From assembly GCF_014467015.1 (NCBI RefSeq), contig NZ_CP058559.1, positions 620,001 to 684,000 of the forward strand: a stretch of DNA of 64,000 bases, written 5' to 3'. Below the pieces are notes generated by a model. That model was not told where the DNA came from, made no database searches, and worked only from the letters and a program-made list of their open reading frames with translations. This document shows, piece by piece, positions 61,249 to 64,000 of this stretch. Both the position numbers and the translations under genes were made by a program. The number at the start of each line of letters is the position of its first letter. The first letter of the stretch is position 1. Source of the DNA: Alkalicella caledoniensis (GTDB lineage: Bacteria > Bacillota > Proteinivoracia > Proteinivoracales > Proteinivoracaceae).

Positions 61249-62283
61249 TTATTTACCCCATCTTAGGATAGAGCAGCCAAAGGCGTAACCAGTACCAGCA
61301 CCAAGTAAGGCCACAATGGAGCCATATTTTATCTTACCTTGATTTACACCGTGCTGTAGGGCTATTAATTGATCAGCATGTCCGCAGTGTCCATCATCAC
61401 ATAAGTAAACTGTTTTTTCTTTATCAATACCCAGCTCCGCCATTATGGCGTAGTGAGCTTTAGGGTTCATATGATTTATCCCTATATAATCTATATCCTT
61501 TTCCTGAAGACCCGATGCCTTTAGGGCCTTTCTAACTACACCTATAAATGCTGGGATAGATTTTTCACCTAACCTTTTTTTCATTCCTTCTGGATCAGTT
61601 AGGGTGATTAGCTTTGCTTTTTTAAGCTTTTCAGGGTCCTCAGCTATCTCTTGGGTGATAGGGTGAAGGGTACCTCCAAACTTTCCTATAACGTCATCAC
61701 AGAAAACATGTTCTGTGATGATTCCACTTCCTAGCAACTCATTTTCTATGTGATCTCTTTTTAAAAGTATTGCAAACCCAGCTGGAGACATATCAAACAT
61801 AAAGGATTGAGAGGGTTCCTCATAATCAATTAAATAAGCGTTTGTATTACCGCCTGCAATTAACACAGTATTTAAACTTTCGTCGGCATACATCATATCT
61901 TTAGCCACCTTTAAAGCCAAGGGAGTTCCAGCACATCTGAAAGATAAATCCCATGCATATGCATTGTCTGCGCCTATCTCATTTTGAATTTTTATGGCCA
62001 CTGTCCAACATACATACTCAGCATAGGTTTCTCCTGCGTAAAGTATCATATTAATTTTTTTAGGATCAACATTAGTTTTTTCAAGTAAGGATTTTGCTGC
62101 CTTTGTTGCCATCATACCAGCATGATCCTCAGGGCCACCTACGTACTTCCTATTGATACCTAACTTATTTCGCAAGATATCGGGACTTATATTAACTTGT
62201 TTTGAAAGTTCCTCAGCAGAAATGGTCTGCTCGGGCAAGTAAATGGAGTAGTCCATTATACCTACTCTAAAGTCATGTCCCAT
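61249..62283 (-). CDS. KAS III-like condensing enzyme (divergent, Cys-His-His pattern)
   Basis: A roughly 344-residue FabH-fold protein. The start ATG at 62283 follows AAAGGAGG by 8 bases; an upstream in-frame ATG lacks a ribosome site. The N-terminus reads FRVGIMDYSIYLPEQTISAE. The nucleophile Cys is in AWDLSFRCAGTPLALKVAKD near residue 117, His in IGINHMNPKAHYAIM near 270, and the usual Asn position reads DDGHCGHADQLIAL, i.e. His. It is closely related in layout to the enzyme at 53342-54367. The C-terminal LLGAGTGYAFGCSILRW is standard. It follows the MaoC gene in the sigma-54 transcript. Confidence 0.84.
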   Translation of the reverse strand: MGHDFRVGIMDYSIYLPEQTISAEELSKQVNISPDILRNKLGINRKYVGGPEDHAGMMATKAAKSLLEKTNVDPKKINMILYAGETYAEYVCWTVAIKIQNEIGADNAYAWDLSFRCAGTPLALKVAKDMMYADESLNTVLIAGGNTNAYLIDYEEPSQSFMFDMSPAGFAILLKRDHIENELLGSGIITEHVFCDDVIGKFGGTLHPITQEIAEDPEKLKKAKLITLTDPEGMKKRLGEKSIPAFIGVVRKALKASGLQEKDIDYIGINHMNPKAHYAIMAELGIDKEKTVYLCDDGHCGHADQLIALQHGVNQGKIKYGSIVALLGAGTGYAFGCSILRWGK

Positions 62284-62361
62284 AGTTGAAACCTCCTTTA
62301 TTAATTCTTTCATCCATTTACAAAATCCTTTATTTTGTTATATACGGTATTATATTCCACT

Positions 62362-62778
62362 TTATTTAGGAGGCATTACAGAAGCAACACCATCAAGAAC
62401 CATATCACCTTTTTGATTTGTGCAGGTAGTTCTTAGCTTTATTCGGTTTTTTTCCTCAATAATCTCAATAACTTCAACTTCTGCTTTTACTGTATCCCCT
62501 ATTAATACTGGCGCTGTAAATTTAAGTTCTTGGCCAAGGTAAATGGTTCCACATCCAGGAAGCTTCATACCAAGAACTGCTGATATAAGACCTGCCGTTA
62601 GCATACCATGGGCAATCCTAGTCTTAAAAAAGGTATTTTTAGCATGTTCTTCATTTATATGTGCAGGGTTCAAATCACCTGTTATTCCTGCGTATAGATA
62701 AACATCTGTTTCTGAAATTGTTTTCTCTACAAAAGCTTTGTCCCCAATTTTTAGTTCTTTAATAGTTAGACCTTTCAT
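62362..62778 (-). CDS. MaoC-like (R)-specific enoyl-CoA hydratase
   Basis: A roughly 138-residue hot-dog-fold hydratase of PhaJ/MaoC type. The catalytic Asp-His motif is YAGITGDLNPAHINEEHAKN near residue 28 and TRIAHGMLTAGLISAVLG follows near 52. It should hydrate trans-2-enoyl-CoA to (R)-3-hydroxyacyl-CoA, or the reverse. The ATG at 62778 (MKGLTIKELK) follows GGAGGG; a longer frame lacks a ribosome site and covers the promoter. It is the first gene after a consensus sigma-54 promoter at 62819-62834. Confidence 0.9.
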   Translation of the reverse strand: MKGLTIKELKIGDKAFVEKTISETDVYLYAGITGDLNPAHINEEHAKNTFFKTRIAHGMLTAGLISAVLGMKLPGCGTIYLGQELKFTAPVLIGDTVKAEVEVIEIIEEKNRIKLRTTCTNQKGDMVLDGVASVMPPK

Positions 62779-62818
62779 TATAAAACTCCCTCCACAACTT
62801 TGATTTGCTATTATTAAA

Positions 62819-62834
62819 TGCAAGTGTCGTGCCA
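62819..62834 (-). promoter_or_regulatory. Sigma-54 (-24/-12) promoter of the MaoC-KAS III-Liv transcript
   Basis: On the minus strand TGGCACGACACTTGCA matches the consensus TGGCACRN4TTGCW exactly. The start of transcription would be near 62808, about 30 bases before the MaoC start codon. A sigma-54 activator gene lies directly upstream on the same strand. Confidence 0.9.
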
Positions 62835-62888
62835 AAAAAAATATTAATTTGTCTTATGATAGTTTTGCAACACCTTTTATGTGTGTTA

Positions 62889-62916
62889 GTACAATGTTTT
62901 ATTAGATTTTAGTACA
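62889..62916. promoter_or_regulatory. Candidate activator site upstream of the MaoC promoter
   Basis: The core GTACAATGTTTTATTAGATT followed by TTAGTACA resembles the motif at 55600-55622. The flanks include the direct repeat TTAGTACA at 62886-62893 and 62909-62916. It lies 55-80 bp upstream of the -24 element, where an enhancer-binding protein could act. Confidence 0.5.
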
Positions 62917-62978
62917 CACTTATTTTTTATATTTAGATACGTTAAATCCATTAGAATATAAAACTTGTAATCATAAAA

Positions 62979-63017
62979 AAGACCGATAATGTACAATTAA
63001 TGTACATTATCGGTCTT
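62979..63017 (-). terminator. Terminator of the sigma-54 activator gene
   Basis: A perfect 17-bp stem: AAGACCGATAATGTACA (62979-62995) with its complement at 63001-63017 and a 5-nt loop. On the minus strand TTTTTTATGATT follows. It lies 65 bp after the activator stop and separates it from the MaoC transcript. Confidence 0.9.
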
Positions 63018-63082
63018 AGTTAGTAGATTTCGCCTATTTAATTGTTTAAAATGCGGACACGTGTCCATTATCCAGACATTTT

Positions 63083-64000
63083 TTATTCTAAGCCATACTT
63101 TTCTATTTTATCATATAAACTTGAGCGACTTATGTTTAAAAGTTTTGCCGTTTTAAGCTTGTTACCTTCAGTATATTCTAAACATCTTGCTATAGCTTCC
63201 TTTTCAGTGTCCTCTATGACATCCTTAAGAGTTCTTATTGGCCCTTTAGCAACCTTTTTGGTATTTTGAGTGATATAAACTGGCAAATGTACAGGCAATA
63301 TAGAATCCGATTCTGTTAAATTGATTGCCCTTTCCAAAACGTTTTCCAGTTCCCTTACATTACCTGGCCAGTTATGGCCTCTTATATATTCCATGGCATT
63401 TACAGAAATCTTACTTACATATTTACCCATCTGACTTGATAGTTTCCTAAGCAAACTATAGGATAAGCCTTCCACATCGTTATCCCTTTCCTGTAGAGAG
63501 GGAATCTCTATGCTCATAACATTCAGCCTATAGTACAAGTCCTCCCTAAATTCACCTTTTTGAACAAGTTCTTTTAGATCTTGGTTGGTGGCTGCAATAA
63601 CTCTAATATCGATTTTAGTGGTTTTATTGCTACCTACCCTTTCAACTTCTTTTTCTTGTAGTATTCGTAAAAGTTTAGCCTGCATCTTAATTGGCATATC
63701 ACCAATTTCATCAAGGAAGATACTTCCTCCATTGGAAAGTTCGAACTTACCGATTTTTCCACCTTTTTTTGCCCCTGTAAATGCGCCTTCCTCGTAACCA
63801 AATAGTTCTGATTCAAGAAGTTCTGCAGGTATGGCAGCACAATTTACCTTTACAAAAGGATTATGGTTACGATTACTACCACTATGTATTGCATGGGCAA
63901 AAAGCTCTTTACCAGTACCACTTTTTCCCAATAAAAGTACGTTGGAATTACTTTGGGCAGCTCTTCTTGCCATGTATTTTGCTTGAACCATCCTCTCGCT
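63083..64000 (-). CDS. Sigma-54-dependent transcriptional activator (partial)
   Basis: The C-terminal 305 codons of a bacterial enhancer-binding protein; the N-terminal sensor domain lies beyond the right edge. The AAA+ domain shows Walker [19 protein letters not shown] near the visible start, the sigma-54 contact loop [14 protein letters not shown], Walker [14 protein letters not shown], sensor [13 protein letters not shown] and the R-finger region [16 protein letters not shown]. The C-terminus is a Fis-type helix-turn-helix ([20 protein letters not shown]). It is upstream of and co-oriented with two sigma-54-type transcripts, whose regulator it probably is. Confidence 0.93.
   Translation of the reverse strand, partial: SERMVQAKYMARRAAQSNSNVLLLGKSGTGKELFAHAIHSGSNRNHNPFVKVNCAAIPAELLESELFGYEEGAFTGAKKGGKIGKFELSNGGSIFLDEIGDMPIKMQAKLLRILQEKEVERVGSNKTTKIDIRVIAATNQDLKELVQKGEFREDLYYRLNVMSIEIPSLQERDNDVEGLSYSLLRKLSSQMGKYVSKISVNAMEYIRGHNWPGNVRELENVLERAINLTESDSILPVHLPVYITQNTKKVAKGPIRTLKDVIEDTEKEAIARCLEYTEGNKLKTAKLLNISRSSLYDKIEKYGLE

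Overview
The window looks like chromosomal DNA of an anaerobic, low-GC Gram-positive bacterium of the Clostridia. The basis is AT-rich sequence, strong GGAGG-type ribosome binding sites, frequent GTG/TTG starts, an Etf-linked lactate oxidation operon, sigma-54 control of a fermentation-type operon, and lipoproteins with Gram-positive signal peptides. I cannot name the species. Almost all genes are on the minus strand.

Region by region. (1) 1-6.8 kb: a lactate utilisation locus read right to left: permease, FadR/LldR-type regulator, LarA-type racemase, EtfB, ferredoxin-EtfA and the flavin dehydrogenase cut by the left edge. It matches the gene set of the electron-confurcating lactate dehydrogenase system of acetogens and has two identical TGGTCTGACCA operators. 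(2) 7.4-9.5 kb: an OmpR-type two-component system. (3) 9.7-20 kb: single genes, including tandem amidohydrolases, a DUF2062 protein, a lipoprotein, a lone pilin-like gene, glutamate dehydrogenase, a nucleotidyltransferase-methyltransferase fusion and an S41 peptidase. (4) 20-33 kb: an accessory, partly decayed region. It holds what I read as a cysteine-rich RiPP cluster: a 48-residue precursor, a radical SAM/SPASM maturase split by an IS3-like element, an ABC exporter, an orphan OppC-like permease and a propeller-membrane protein. Next to it are a divergent RRNPP-like regulator and a 46-residue secreted-peptide gene. A heterodimeric ABC exporter pair follows, each half carrying one frameshift. 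(5) 33.4-45.2 kb: one long cobalamin operon under a B12 riboswitch, covering cbiA, the alpha-ribazole salvage pair cblT/cblS, cobU, cobS, cobC, cbiP, cbiB, cobD, the B12 ABC importer and the adenosyltransferase. (6) 45.3-50.2 kb: oligoendopeptidase F, then a TPP-riboswitch thiW-thiD-thiM-thiE operon. (7) 50.2-52 kb: copies of a dispersed intergenic repeat. (8) 50.9-64 kb: a sigma-54-type regulon with three divergent KAS III-like enzymes, a CoA-transferase, an alpha/beta hydrolase, a Liv-type importer, an iron-sulfur flavoprotein, a MaoC hydratase and, at the right edge, a sigma-54 activator.

The best candidates for something undescribed are the RiPP cluster with its adjacent peptide-receptor pair at 20.2-29.3 kb, and the sigma-54 KAS III cluster, which has two good -24/-12 promoters and a shared upstream motif. 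All functions come from reading the sequence and remembered family features. No database search was run.
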